Below are positions 50,821 to 58,635 of a DNA stretch of 64,000 nt, piece after piece (within the stretch, counting starts at the first letter, position 1; every line of letters begins with the position of its first letter). The notes beneath the pieces were generated by a model, which ran no database searches, was not told where the DNA came from, and saw nothing but the letters and a program-made list of their open reading frames with translations. Position numbers and translations under genes: made by a program. This DNA comes from Paenibacillus sp. FSL H8-0048 (GTDB lineage: Bacteria > Bacillota > Bacilli > Paenibacillales > Paenibacillaceae), in the NCBI RefSeq assembly GCF_038002825.1, contig NZ_JBBODF010000001.1, forward strand, positions 868,001-932,000, written 5' to 3'.

Positions 50821-51717
50821 TCAGCCCTTCACGGACCCCAGAAGAACGCCTTTGACGAAATATTTCTGCAGGAACGGATACACACAGAGAATCGGAAGCG
50901 CACTGACCATCACCACAGACATTTTGATCGACATCAGCGTAATATTCTGGAGCTGCGAGCTGCGGGCCAGCGCCTCCTGATTGTTGTTGGAGCCCAGCAC
51001 GGCCGACAGATCCTGTGCCGACAGCAGCTGCTGGAGGAAGGTCTGCACAGGAATCAAATTCTGCTTCGTGACGAAGAAGGCTCCGGCGAACCAGTCATTC
51101 CAGTGGCCCACTGCGGTGAACAGCCCCAGCGCAGCGAGCATAGGCTTCGATAACGGGACAATGATTTGCCATAGAATACGGACCGGTCCTGCCCCATCCA
51201 GCTCCGCCGACTCGACGAGCGCTTCCGGAATGCCCTGAATGAACTTCAGCATGACGAACATGTTCCAGACGGAGAAGAGTCCCGGCAGAATATACACCCA
51301 GAACGTATTAATCAGGCCAAGATTATTGAGCTGAATGTAAAAGGGAACGAGTCCGCCGCTGAACAGCATAGTCAGCAGAATGTAGCTTAGAATCGTGCTG
51401 CGCAGCGGCAGGCCCCGGTAGGAGAGGCCGAAGGCCACCAGCAGCGTGACCAGCAGCCCGCCAACCGTGCCAATTATCGTTCTGCCCACTGTAATCAGGT
51501 AGGAATGCCTGATGGTCTCATTGCCGAGCACAATCTCGTAATTGATCAGTGTGAAGCGGCGCGGCCAGAGATAGACCCCGCCTTTGGCCGCATCCGCACC
51601 GTCATTCAGCGAAATCGCCAGCATGTAGAGGAACGGATACAGCACCGATACACATAACAGGGATAGCAGCACAATAATGATGTATTCTGCTATTTTCTCA
51701 CCTCGGCTTGCTTTCAT
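50821..51717 (-). CDS. Sugar ABC transporter permease, YtcP/LplC type
   Basis: A 298-residue permease with six predicted TM helices and the EAA loop E-S-A-E-L-D-G-A-G-P-V-R-I-L-W near residue 190 that contacts the ATPase. The N-terminal segment K-A-S-R-G-E-K-I-A-E-Y and end Y-F-V-K-G-V-L-L-G-S-V-K-G are typical of YtcP/LplC. Start ATG 51717 follows GGTGAAGG. It pairs with the YteP-type permease 6 bp upstream. Confidence 0.93.
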   Translation of the reverse strand: MKASRGEKIAEYIIIVLLSLLCVSVLYPFLYMLAISLNDGADAAKGGVYLWPRRFTLINYEIVLGNETIRHSYLITVGRTIIGTVGGLLVTLLVAFGLSYRGLPLRSTILSYILLTMLFSGGLVPFYIQLNNLGLINTFWVYILPGLFSVWNMFVMLKFIQGIPEALVESAELDGAGPVRILWQIIVPLSKPMLAALGLFTAVGHWNDWFAGAFFVTKQNLIPVQTFLQQLLSAQDLSAVLGSNNNQEALARSSQLQNITLMSIKMSVVMVSALPILCVYPFLQKYFVKGVLLGSVKG

Positions 51718-51723
51718 GTGCCT

Positions 51724-52617
51724 TCACCACAGTCCTTCCCCGTTTAGTTTTCTGGACAGCTGATTGGTTGAGACGACCAGGGTTAGGCTGATTAACGAAG
51801 ACAATAGCCCTACTGCCGTCGCCATCCCGAAGTACCCCTGCTGCAGCCCGTTGCGGAGAATATAAGTGTCCAGTACATCGGCAACACTATGATTGGCAGA
51901 GTTCATGAGCGGATAAATCTGATCCATCCCAACTGTAATTAAGCTTGGAATACTGAGAATCAGCACTATGGAGATGGTCGGCATGATTCCGGGAAGGGTG
52001 ATATGGCGGATCTGTGCCAGCTTGCCTGCACCTTCCACCTTCGCCGATTCGTACAGCTGCGGATCAATGGTGGTAATGGCGGCCAGATAGAGAATGGTGT
52101 TCCAGCCGGTTTCTTTCCATAAGCCGCTGAAGACAACGATTGGACGGAACCACTCTGTCGAGCCCAGGAAAAACACCGGTTCTCCCCCCGCCTGCCCAAT
52201 GAACTGATTGACCAGCCCGCCGTCCAGCGTGAGGAAGGATTGCAGAATATAAGCAACCACGATCCAGGAGAAGAAATGCGGCAGATAGCTGACGGATTGG
52301 ACGAAGCGCTTGAACGCCGGCCGGGTCACTTCATTGATCAGGAGCGCCAGCAGAATCGGGGCCGGGAAGCCGCAGATGAACTTCAGCACCGAAATGTACA
52401 GCGTATTCTGGACCACGGTCAGGAACTGCGGGTCTTCCAGGAACGTGAAGTTATCCAGGCCTGCCCATGTGCTGTCCCAGATCGAGGTCCCAATCTGAAA
52501 ATCCTTGAAGGCGACCTGAATCCCGGCCATTGGAATATAGCTGAACAGAAACAGCAGGACTACTCCGGGTAAGATCATCAGATATTGCCAGCGGTATTTG
52601 TAGAATTTGTTGTACAA
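51724..52617 (-). CDS. Sugar ABC transporter permease, YteP/LplB type
   Basis: A 297-residue permease with six TM helices, opening Y-R-W-Q-Y-L-M-I-L-P-G-V and EAA loop E-S-A-K-V-E-G-A-G-K-L-A-Q near residue 190, as in YteP/LplB. TTG 52617 follows AAGGGGGGAG. It is the first gene of the importer unit (permease, permease, binding protein) that continues into the YesM/YesN pair and the GH2 enzyme. Confidence 0.93.
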   Translation of the reverse strand: MYNKFYKYRWQYLMILPGVVLLFLFSYIPMAGIQVAFKDFQIGTSIWDSTWAGLDNFTFLEDPQFLTVVQNTLYISVLKFICGFPAPILLALLINEVTRPAFKRFVQSVSYLPHFFSWIVVAYILQSFLTLDGGLVNQFIGQAGGEPVFFLGSTEWFRPIVVFSGLWKETGWNTILYLAAITTIDPQLYESAKVEGAGKLAQIRHITLPGIMPTISIVLILSIPSLITVGMDQIYPLMNSANHSVADVLDTYILRNGLQQGYFGMATAVGLLSSLISLTLVVSTNQLSRKLNGEGLW

Positions 52618-52858
52618 TCGTCTCCCCCCTTGATACTTCTATCATAAAAGGAACTGCCGCCCGCGCCTATATAACAGCGGTTGGATATCTATCGTTCTGA
52701 TTTGATCTTGTGAAGCGCTTACAGGCAGAGGCGGGATTAAGGGATGACGGGGATGGCAGATGTGGCAGGCAGATGTGCCGGTGCAGCAAAAAGCACATGC
52801 CGGATCATACCGGCATGCGCATAATGGATGAAGCTGATTCCGTTGTCTGCTGACCTGC

Positions 52859-54340
52859 TTAGTCGAGCAGCACCTGCTTCGTTGCAATATTCGTACAGAA
52901 TTCCTGGTCGTGCTCTACAAACAGGATGGTTGGAGCATATTCCAGCAGCAGCTCCTCGATCTGCATCCGGGAGATCACATCGATGAAGTTGAGCGGCTCA
53001 TCCCAGATGTGCAGATGCACCTGCTCGCTGAGGCTGGCGGCAATCAGCACCTTTTTCTTCTGCCCGCCGCTGTACGTTGACATTTCCTTCTCGAATTGCA
53101 GCCGCGAGAAATCAAGCTTCCGCAGAATGGCCTTGAACAGGCTCTCATCGATTCCCCGTTCTCTGGCATAATCGTTCAGGCTGCCCTGGAGGTGCGAGGT
53201 GTCCTGGGACACATAAGAAATAGCCATTTGGCTGTCTCTTGTGAAGCGGCCGGTATAGCTAATGTCCCCGCCGCAGATCAGCTTCAGAAGGCTAGATTTG
53301 CCTGAGCCGTTGCTGCCGGAGAGAGCAATTCTGTCCCCCTGTTCGATGGTGAAGGTCACTCCTGAACATACGGTAGTGTCCCCGTAATGGACCGCAACCT
53401 CCTCCAGCTCCACTAGTTGCTCTTTATGATAAGGAAGCTGTGCAATTTTCAGGCTGTCCGCGCTTTCCAGATTCCGCAGCAGCTTCGACTTCTCGGCAAT
53501 CGCGGATTCCTGGCGCTGCTGAATCGACTTGGAGCGCTTCATCATCTTGGCGGCCTTATGGCCGACATAGCCTTTATCCAATTTGTTGCCGGAGCTCCGG
53601 GTGCCATTTTTGGATTTCTCCACTTCATGCGCCCAGCCGCCCGTTCTTTTGGCAGAGTCCGATAAGCGCTTAATGTCCTTCCGCAGCTTCTCATCCTCTG
53701 CCAGCTCGAACTGGTCCTGTCTGGACTTATTTTGCCACCAGCTGCTGAAGTTGCCCTTCTGGATCTCAATATTGGTCTTGTTAATCGATAAGATATGGTC
53801 CACACAGTTATCGAGAAAAGCCCGGTCATGCGACACCAGAATGTACCCGTTCTTGGTGCGGAGATAGTCACTGACCAGCTTCCGGCCTTTCGCATCCAGA
53901 TGGTTCGTCGGCTCATCAATGAGCAGGAACTGGTTCTCGCGCGCGAACAGAGCCGCCAACAGCACCTTCGTCTGTTCTCCGTTCGACAGCGATTCAAACG
54001 GCCGGTACAGCGCATCCTCGCTCACCTTCAGCAGGGACAGCTCGCGCATGAACTTCCAGTTTTCCAGCTCCGGGTCGATCTCATCGAGAATCTCCAGGGT
54101 CTGTACCTTCCGGTCAGCAATCTCATACGGGAAATACTCGAAGCCCACCTGTGCGGAGATCGTCCCGCTGTATTCATATTTGCCGAGCAGCAGGTTCAGG
54201 AAGGTAGTCTTGCCGCGCCCGTTGCGTCCGGTGAAGCCCAGCCTCCAATCTGTATCCAGCTGAAAGCTCACATTCTCAAAAATATTATCATAGGTGCCCT
54301 GATAGGCAAACGTTAAATTGCTCACATTGATTAAAGACAT
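52859..54340 (-). CDS. ABC-F ribosomal protection protein, Lsa/Vga-like
   Basis: A 493-residue protein with two ATP-binding domains and no membrane segments. Domain 1 has Walker A G-R-N-G-R-G-K-T-T near residue 40 (Arg in place of the usual Ser), signature L-S-N-G-E-Q and Walker B L-L-I-D-E-P-T-N-H-L-D. A charged linker (about 190-300, K/R-rich around 265-285) is the antibiotic-resistance arm. Domain 2 has G-S-N-G-S-G-K-S-S, Y-S-G-G-Q-K-K-K and W-D-E-P-L-N-F-I-D. Length and motifs fit the Lsa/Vga group that rescues ribosomes from lincosamides, streptogramin A and pleuromutilins. ATG 54340 has GGAGG 8 bases upstream. Expression is probably controlled by the attenuation leader at 54362-54632. 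Confidence 0.88.
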   Translation of the reverse strand: MSLINVSNLTFAYQGTYDNIFENVSFQLDTDWRLGFTGRNGRGKTTFLNLLLGKYEYSGTISAQVGFEYFPYEIADRKVQTLEILDEIDPELENWKFMRELSLLKVSEDALYRPFESLSNGEQTKVLLAALFARENQFLLIDEPTNHLDAKGRKLVSDYLRTKNGYILVSHDRAFLDNCVDHILSINKTNIEIQKGNFSSWWQNKSRQDQFELAEDEKLRKDIKRLSDSAKRTGGWAHEVEKSKNGTRSSGNKLDKGYVGHKAAKMMKRSKSIQQRQESAIAEKSKLLRNLESADSLKIAQLPYHKEQLVELEEVAVHYGDTTVCSGVTFTIEQGDRIALSGSNGSGKSSLLKLICGGDISYTGRFTRDSQMAISYVSQDTSHLQGSLNDYARERGIDESLFKAILRKLDFSRLQFEKEMSTYSGGQKKKVLIAASLSEQVHLHIWDEPLNFIDVISRMQIEELLLEYAPTILFVEHDQEFCTNIATKQVLLD

Positions 54341-54361
54341 ACACATATCCTCCTGTATTCA

Positions 54362-54400
54362 CAAAAATAAAAGCTGCAAGAAGGTTCTCCTCCCGCAGCT
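54362..54400 (-). terminator. Attenuator terminator in the ABC-F leader
   Basis: AGCTGCGGGAGG pairs with CTTCTTGCAGCT (some G-U pairs) around AGAAC, followed by TTTATTTTTG. It lies downstream of the promoter and 22 bp before the ABC-F start, just ahead of its ribosome site, so transcription must pass it for the gene to be expressed. Confidence 0.82.
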
Positions 54401-54548
54401 CAAATAAACACAGCAAATCCGTTCCCTAGGTAATTATCTCCAGGCGGACTTGAACAAGGATATTTGGACCAGAGTGAAAAGAGGCAGACCCTTCCTGCAT
54501 ATCAACCATAAATTGCACGCCACAAAGAACGCTTGTTTATTGGTCACA

Positions 54549-54569
54549 TTACGCAAGAAATGTCCGCAC
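54549..54569 (-). CDS. Possible leader peptide, 6 codons (M-R-T-F-L-A)
   Basis: GTG 54569 opens a six-codon frame M-R-T-F-L-A ending in TAA, with AGGAG 12 bases upstream. It begins about 28 nt after the predicted transcription start and lies about 150 nt before the attenuator. Its GCGGAC is complementary to GTCCGC further down the leader (near 54443-54448), which could link translation of the peptide to folding. Short coding frames of this kind control many ABC-F and Erm genes through drug-stalled ribosomes, but this one is very short and unproven. Confidence 0.35.
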   Translation of the reverse strand: MRTFLA

Positions 54570-54603
54570 GATACTCTTCAACTCCTGTCGCTTAATTAAG
54601 TGC

Positions 54604-54632
54604 ATTTTAACACAGCTCTTCCTGGAGATCAA
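54604..54632 (-). promoter_or_regulatory. Promoter of the ABC-F leader
   Basis: On the minus strand TTGATC (54632-54627), 17 bp, TAAAAT (54609-54604). It predicts a leader RNA of about 250 nt before the ABC-F start. Confidence 0.75.
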
Positions 54633-54640
54633 CCCGTTAG

Positions 54641-55492
54641 TCAGATCAGTCCGTGCTTCAGGAAGGCGTTATAGAGTCCATCGTTCTCAATCGAATCGGT
54701 AATATCATCGGCAATGGCTTTGAGCGGCTCGCGGGCATTGCCCATGGCAACCCCCACCTGGACATAACTCAGCATCTCCAGATCGTTAAGCCCGTCTCCA
54801 ATCGCCATACTGTTCTCAAGCGGGATATTCAGATGATTCAGAACATCAGCAATAGCCGCAGCTTTATGAACGCCTGGCATCATCAGCTCCCCGCTGTTCT
54901 CCCCGAAGATCGGGATGGAGCACTGAATCGCAGTGAACCGGTCCTGTAATTCCTCCTGAATCTGATCAAAGGGCAGGCTGCTCTCCAAGAAGCATATTTT
55001 GTTGACATCATCCAGATATAACTCCTCGTTCCCATAAGTGAGTGTTGCAATATAGGGATGGGGCGACTGCCGTTTTCTCTCCTGCGCCTCCGGGTCATTC
55101 AGCAAGTCACCATAGATTCTGCGTTCCAGGTGAGGCTGTAAATGGCGGCTGCCGTGAAGCGCCGTATTGGATTCCAGAATGAAGTCGACCCCGTTCGCGT
55201 TAAAATAATCGATCAGATGCTTGGCATCCTCCGGGGTCACTTTTTTATGATAAAGCAGTTCGCCACCGCTCTCCACATAACCGCCTGCGGCTCCAATCAA
55301 CCCGTCGAACCCGATCTCCCAGATATAATCATAGATTTCTGCCTTGGAGCGTCCGGTGCACAGGTATAGCAAATGCCCGTTCTTCCGTGCCTGCTGGCAT
55401 GCCTGCACCGCCGATTCCGGGACCAATCCATTCTCCATGAGAAGCGTTCCGTCAATATCGATGAAAATAATCTTTCTGCTGCTCTGATTCAT
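54641..55492 (-). CDS. HAD-superfamily (Cof-type) phosphatase
   Basis: A 283-residue Cof/YidA-type HAD hydrolase with nucleophile motif D-I-D-G-T-L at residues 12-17, T-G-R-S-K near 46, a C2 cap domain, a conserved Lys region and motif IV G-D-G-L-N-D-L-E-M near 225. It would dephosphorylate a sugar or cofactor phosphate in the cytosol. ATG 55492 follows GAGGGGAG. The ABC-F gene begins 300 bp downstream with its own promoter, so the two are separate units. Confidence 0.9.
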   Translation of the reverse strand: MNQSSRKIIFIDIDGTLLMENGLVPESAVQACQQARKNGHLLYLCTGRSKAEIYDYIWEIGFDGLIGAAGGYVESGGELLYHKKVTPEDAKHLIDYFNANGVDFILESNTALHGSRHLQPHLERRIYGDLLNDPEAQERKRQSPHPYIATLTYGNEELYLDDVNKICFLESSLPFDQIQEELQDRFTAIQCSIPIFGENSGELMMPGVHKAAAIADVLNHLNIPLENSMAIGDGLNDLEMLSYVQVGVAMGNAREPLKAIADDITDSIENDGLYNAFLKHGLI

Positions 55493-55646
55493 GTCCTCTT
55501 CTCCCCTTCGTCTAGTCTTCCACTGAACTATAGATTATGAAATGCGTTCCAAGTCAAGCGTTATTTCGGAAGCGGCCGTGCGATTCACTTATCCTAAATT
55601 TGTACAAATAAATAGGATAGATAAAAACACACTTTAGGATTGAACT

Positions 55647-55808
55647 CGAAGCATGGTCGTCACTGCTGTGAACATTTGGACTTCCGGCCGCTGCCCGTCA
55701 ACAGATTTCTTGAATTTACCCGCATTTCGCGGTGGAAATCCGTTGACAAAGGCGGTCGCTATCGCTCCTCCAGTTCCAAATTTCCCCTCCGTTTCTTTTT
55801 GCTTTTCG
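55647..55808 (+). repeat. Dispersed structured element, copy 2 (162 bp)
   Basis: Second copy of the element at 40082-40282, in the same orientation. Here GTCAACAGATTTC pairs with GAAATCCGTTGAC (12 of 13), enclosing an inner ACCCGC/GCGGT-type stem; ATTTGGA and TCCAAAT again match across the ends. It lies 58 bp upstream of the secreted-protein start at 55866, so it may be in that gene's 5' leader. Confidence 0.75.
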
Positions 55809-55865
55809 TTAATTTCTTTAGTGTGTTATAGCAAGCATCTTATCTTATTCCGTAGGAGGTACATA

Positions 55866-56798
55866 ATGAAAAAATTACCAAAAACCATAACAAAAACAGT
55901 AAGAGCGGTGCTGCTCGGTACAGCGCTGACTCTGGCAGGTGGTACAGTATTTACAGGTGCACAGCCGGTAGCTGCAGCATCCGCATCCGATGCCCAAGCC
56001 GTCTACAACCAGTTCCGTAAATACATCAGCAATCCCGCAAGCCTGGCGCAGGCACGCAAATATCTGATGAACCATATCTCCAAAGTTGGCTCCTGGTATG
56101 GCACAGTAATGACCCTTCAATTGGAGAATGCCCAGAGGGCGGGGCTGGAGCGCTTCTCTGAGAAACTATATACAGAATCTGTGCAAAAGGCACTAATGGA
56201 TGCCCAGATTAACAACGACATGACCTATACGGAGATTCTGAAGCAGGTGAAACAGCCTACGGTCCGCAAACTCATTGAAGAGGTCTGGGATAAAGGCTAC
56301 AAGCTGGAGACCAGCGAAGGCATGTATTATGCAGTTATGCACTATGAAGGCTTCAAGGTGTTCAAGCCCTATATCAGCAAGGATATTGCCGCATATATTG
56401 ATATCATGGCTACTGAGAGCAACAAGCCGTCCACTTTCGATGCGGCTGTTGTGATCACATGGGATGAGCTGATCGGCAGAGCGGCCATCATGAGCGATTA
56501 CGTCCAGAAATATCCGAAGTCGAACCGGACAGCGGCCATCCGCAATGAAATGTCCTATACGGTTCCCTTAATACTGCTCGGCTCTGATAATACACCTGCG
56601 TATGACTATGACACTAATGAGCTAGACCCTGAGCTGCGAAGAGCCTACGACCATGTCCTGACGGAAGGCGCTGGTGATAATAAAGTGCTGAACATTCTGG
56701 CCAAGCTGATGCCGCTGCTCGATGCTGCCGGGAATAAGAAGACGCCTGAGGTAGAGGCTTACCTGGATCAAGTGGTTAAGCAGTATACGGAGCTGTGA
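55866..56798 (+). CDS. Secreted protein of unknown function, 310 aa
   Basis: An exported protein: signal peptide about 1-36 (K-K-L-P-K-T-I-T-K-T-V-R, hydrophobic core, A-Q-P-V-A-A-A-S-A). The mature part is largely alpha-helical and hydrophilic, with no cysteine or recognised catalytic motif. TAGGAGG precedes ATG 55866; a longer open frame from 55653 reads through the repeat element and has no ribosome site. I do not recognise the family. It stands alone between a dispersed repeat and an 11-unit palindrome array. Confidence 0.75.
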   Translation: MKKLPKTITKTVRAVLLGTALTLAGGTVFTGAQPVAAASASDAQAVYNQFRKYISNPASLAQARKYLMNHISKVGSWYGTVMTLQLENAQRAGLERFSEKLYTESVQKALMDAQINNDMTYTEILKQVKQPTVRKLIEEVWDKGYKLETSEGMYYAVMHYEGFKVFKPYISKDIAAYIDIMATESNKPSTFDAAVVITWDELIGRAAIMSDYVQKYPKSNRTAAIRNEMSYTVPLILLGSDNTPAYDYDTNELDPELRRAYDHVLTEGAGDNKVLNILAKLMPLLDAAGNKKTPEVEAYLDQVVKQYTEL

Positions 56799-56873
56799 AT
56801 GGTACGATTGGAACAATATTGACCCTGACGGGGGAATGAAGTTAGTTTTGAGGTGCATGCCTAGACGCTGCCC

Positions 56874-57409
56874 AATGTGATCGGTTTTTCGATTACATTG
56901 GGCCACCACGGCGTGTCCAGTCCGAATGTAATCGGTTTTTCGATTACATTGGCTCACTCGCCAGCGTAGCGCCCGAATGTAATCGGTTTTTCGATTACAT
57001 TGGCTCACACGCCAGCGTAGCGCCCGAATGTAATCGGTTTTTCGATTACATTGGCTCACGCGCCAGCGAAGCGCCCGAATGTAATCGGTTTTTCGATTAC
57101 ATTGGCTCACGCGCCAGCGAAGCGCCCGAATGTAATCGGTTTTTCGATTACATTGGCTCACTCGCCAGCGTAGCGCCCGAATGTAATCGGTTTTTCGATT
57201 ACATTGGCTCACACGCCAGCGTAGCGCCCGAATGTAATCGGTTTTTCGATTACATTGGCTCACGCGCCAGCGAAGCGCCCGAATGTAATCGGTTTTTCGA
57301 TTACATTGGCTCACGCGCCAGCGAAGCGCCCGAATGTAATCGGTTTTTCGATTACATTGGCTCACTCGCCAGCGTAGCGCCCGAATGTAATCGGTTTTTC
57401 GATTACATT
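56874..57409. repeat. Array 3: eleven 26-bp palindromes at exact 51-bp period
   Basis: Units start at 56874, 56925, 56976 and every 51 bp to 57384. Each has arms AATGTAATCG and CGATTACATT (10-bp perfect stem; G for A in the first unit) and loop GTTTTT, then a 25-bp spacer ending GCCCG. A single base in the spacer (after GGCTCAC) reads T,A,G,G,T,A,G,G,T from unit 2 on, so the array has a 4-unit (204-bp) higher-order period. It lies between convergent genes in a 679-bp gap with no real gene. Confidence 0.95.
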
Positions 57410-57434
57410 GGCCAGCGGGCCATCAGACCGCAAG

Positions 57435-57465
57435 AAGGCTGTCCTTCATCAGAAAGGACAGCCTT
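57435..57465 (-). terminator. Terminator of the importer/aminotransferase/amidohydrolase operon
   Basis: AAGGCTGTCCTT pairs perfectly with AAGGACAGCCTT around a 7-base loop. The run of T is better on the plus strand (CCTTTTC), so it may act in both directions. It lies 13 bp after the amidohydrolase stop. Confidence 0.8.
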
Positions 57466-57477
57466 TTCAAGCATCTG

Positions 57478-58635
57478 TTACAGCAAATCCTCCTCCTGCG
57501 CGCCGGTAATGACCGTAACAATGCTCGTGCGCAGCTGATCCGCATTCTTGGCCTGATACGGATCGGCGGCGTAGATGACGGCATCGGCAATATAGCCTTC
57601 CGCAATCCGGCCCAGCTCATGGCCGCTTCCGAGAATTCCGGCCGCGTCTTCTGTAGCTGACCGCCACGCCTCAGCGCGGCTCAAGCCATAGTCCAGCAGG
57701 GTGTCGAATTCCTGCAGGTTGTAGCCATGCAGCGCAGGCGTCGCGTAATCGGTGCCGAAGCCCAGCCGCACCCCTGCCTCTCTGGCATATCCGAGCGCGA
57801 TGGCATGAGCATCGGCTGCACGGGCTGCACGTTCACAGATAACCGGCGGCAGCCCCAGCACACCCTTTGGATCGGCGGCAATCCGGTAGATGGAAGTGGT
57901 AGGCACATAAGCCACGCCGGATTCCGCCAGTCTCCCGGCCTGATCCCAGGTCATGAACATCCCGTGCTCAATAGATTCCACACCGGCCCCGATGGACCAG
58001 TCGATCGTCACGCCGCCCCAGGTATGCACCAATACCTTCTTCCCGTTTGCATGGGCATGACGGACGATGAAGGCGAATTCCTCCCCGGAGAAGTTCGGCT
58101 CCGTAACCTTCTCAGTCGGTGCGCCGAGACCGCCGGTTGCCATGATTTTGACCCAGCCTGCCCCGGTTGCGTAGATCTCCGTCAGGCGGTTCTCCAAATG
58201 CTTGATCCCCTTGGCATCGGCAGCTCCCAGCATTTCACTGCTGGTCTCAACCCGCAGCGGCTGCTGGTAATACTTCACGAGATGCCGGATTGTGGCAGGC
58301 AGAATACCGCCGGCGTCGCGGGCTGTAGTTACCCCCGTCCGCAAGGTAGCGGCGAAGGCCTCCGCCTGCATCACCTCAATCTCTCTTGGGTCCCGGCGGA
58401 GCTGGTCGTCATGGTCGAAGTCAGTCCAGGCCAGATGGGTGTGCAGATCCAGAATGCCTGGACTGATCCATAGCTGCTGCTGCCGGGAGCCATCTTTCGC
58501 CTGTTCCGGCTGCGGCGCCGCATCAGCCACTGCGGTGAACCGCCCGTTCGTAATCTCGATATCGAAGCGTTTTCCCTGGATACCTGCAATATGGATTCCG
58601 GTGTATGCCTGAAATTGCGGCTGCTTGAGGATCAT
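57478..58635 (-). CDS. Amidohydrolase, imidazolonepropionase/prolidase-like
   Basis: A 385-residue metal-dependent amidohydrolase. H-T-H in L-D-L-H-T-H-L near residue 62 and H-T-W-G-G near 203 supply metal ligands, E-H-G-M near 222 adds another, and the catalytic Asp is in G-F-G-T-D-Y near 300. The family includes imidazolonepropionases and Xaa-Pro or isoaspartyl-type dipeptidases. It overlaps the aminotransferase stop by 4 bp (A-T-G-A). Last of seven genes with a peptide importer, so a role in hydrolysing an imported amide or peptide is likely (inference). Confidence 0.88.
   Translation of the reverse strand: MILKQPQFQAYTGIHIAGIQGKRFDIEITNGRFTAVADAAPQPEQAKDGSRQQQLWISPGILDLHTHLAWTDFDHDDQLRRDPREIEVMQAEAFAATLRTGVTTARDAGGILPATIRHLVKYYQQPLRVETSSEMLGAADAKGIKHLENRLTEIYATGAGWVKIMATGGLGAPTEKVTEPNFSGEEFAFIVRHAHANGKKVLVHTWGGVTIDWSIGAGVESIEHGMFMTWDQAGRLAESGVAYVPTTSIYRIAADPKGVLGLPPVICERAARAADAHAIALGYAREAGVRLGFGTDYATPALHGYNLQEFDTLLDYGLSRAEAWRSATEDAAGILGSGHELGRIAEGYIADAVIYAADPYQAKNADQLRTSIVTVITGAQEEDLL

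Noticed and set aside
52711..52723. Possible CcpA site TGAAGCGCTTACA before the sugar importer
   Set aside because: The AAGCGCTT core looks right but the flanks fail three positions of the consensus on either strand; kept only as a weak possibility.
56622..57365. Long minus-strand frame of repeated S-Q-C-N-R-K-T-D-Y-I-R-A-L-R-W-R-V units
   Set aside because: The repeat unit is 51 bp, a multiple of three, so any open frame stays open. In array 2 the same hairpins are read in a different frame (N-V-I-E-K-P-I-T-F-G). Stems and spacing are conserved, not a reading frame, and no ribosome site or promoter is present.
28357..57409. CRISPR array (regular 26-bp repeats with 25-bp spacers)
   Set aside because: The spacers are nearly identical within each array rather than unique, the repeats are perfect hairpins with T-loops, and no cas gene is in the window.
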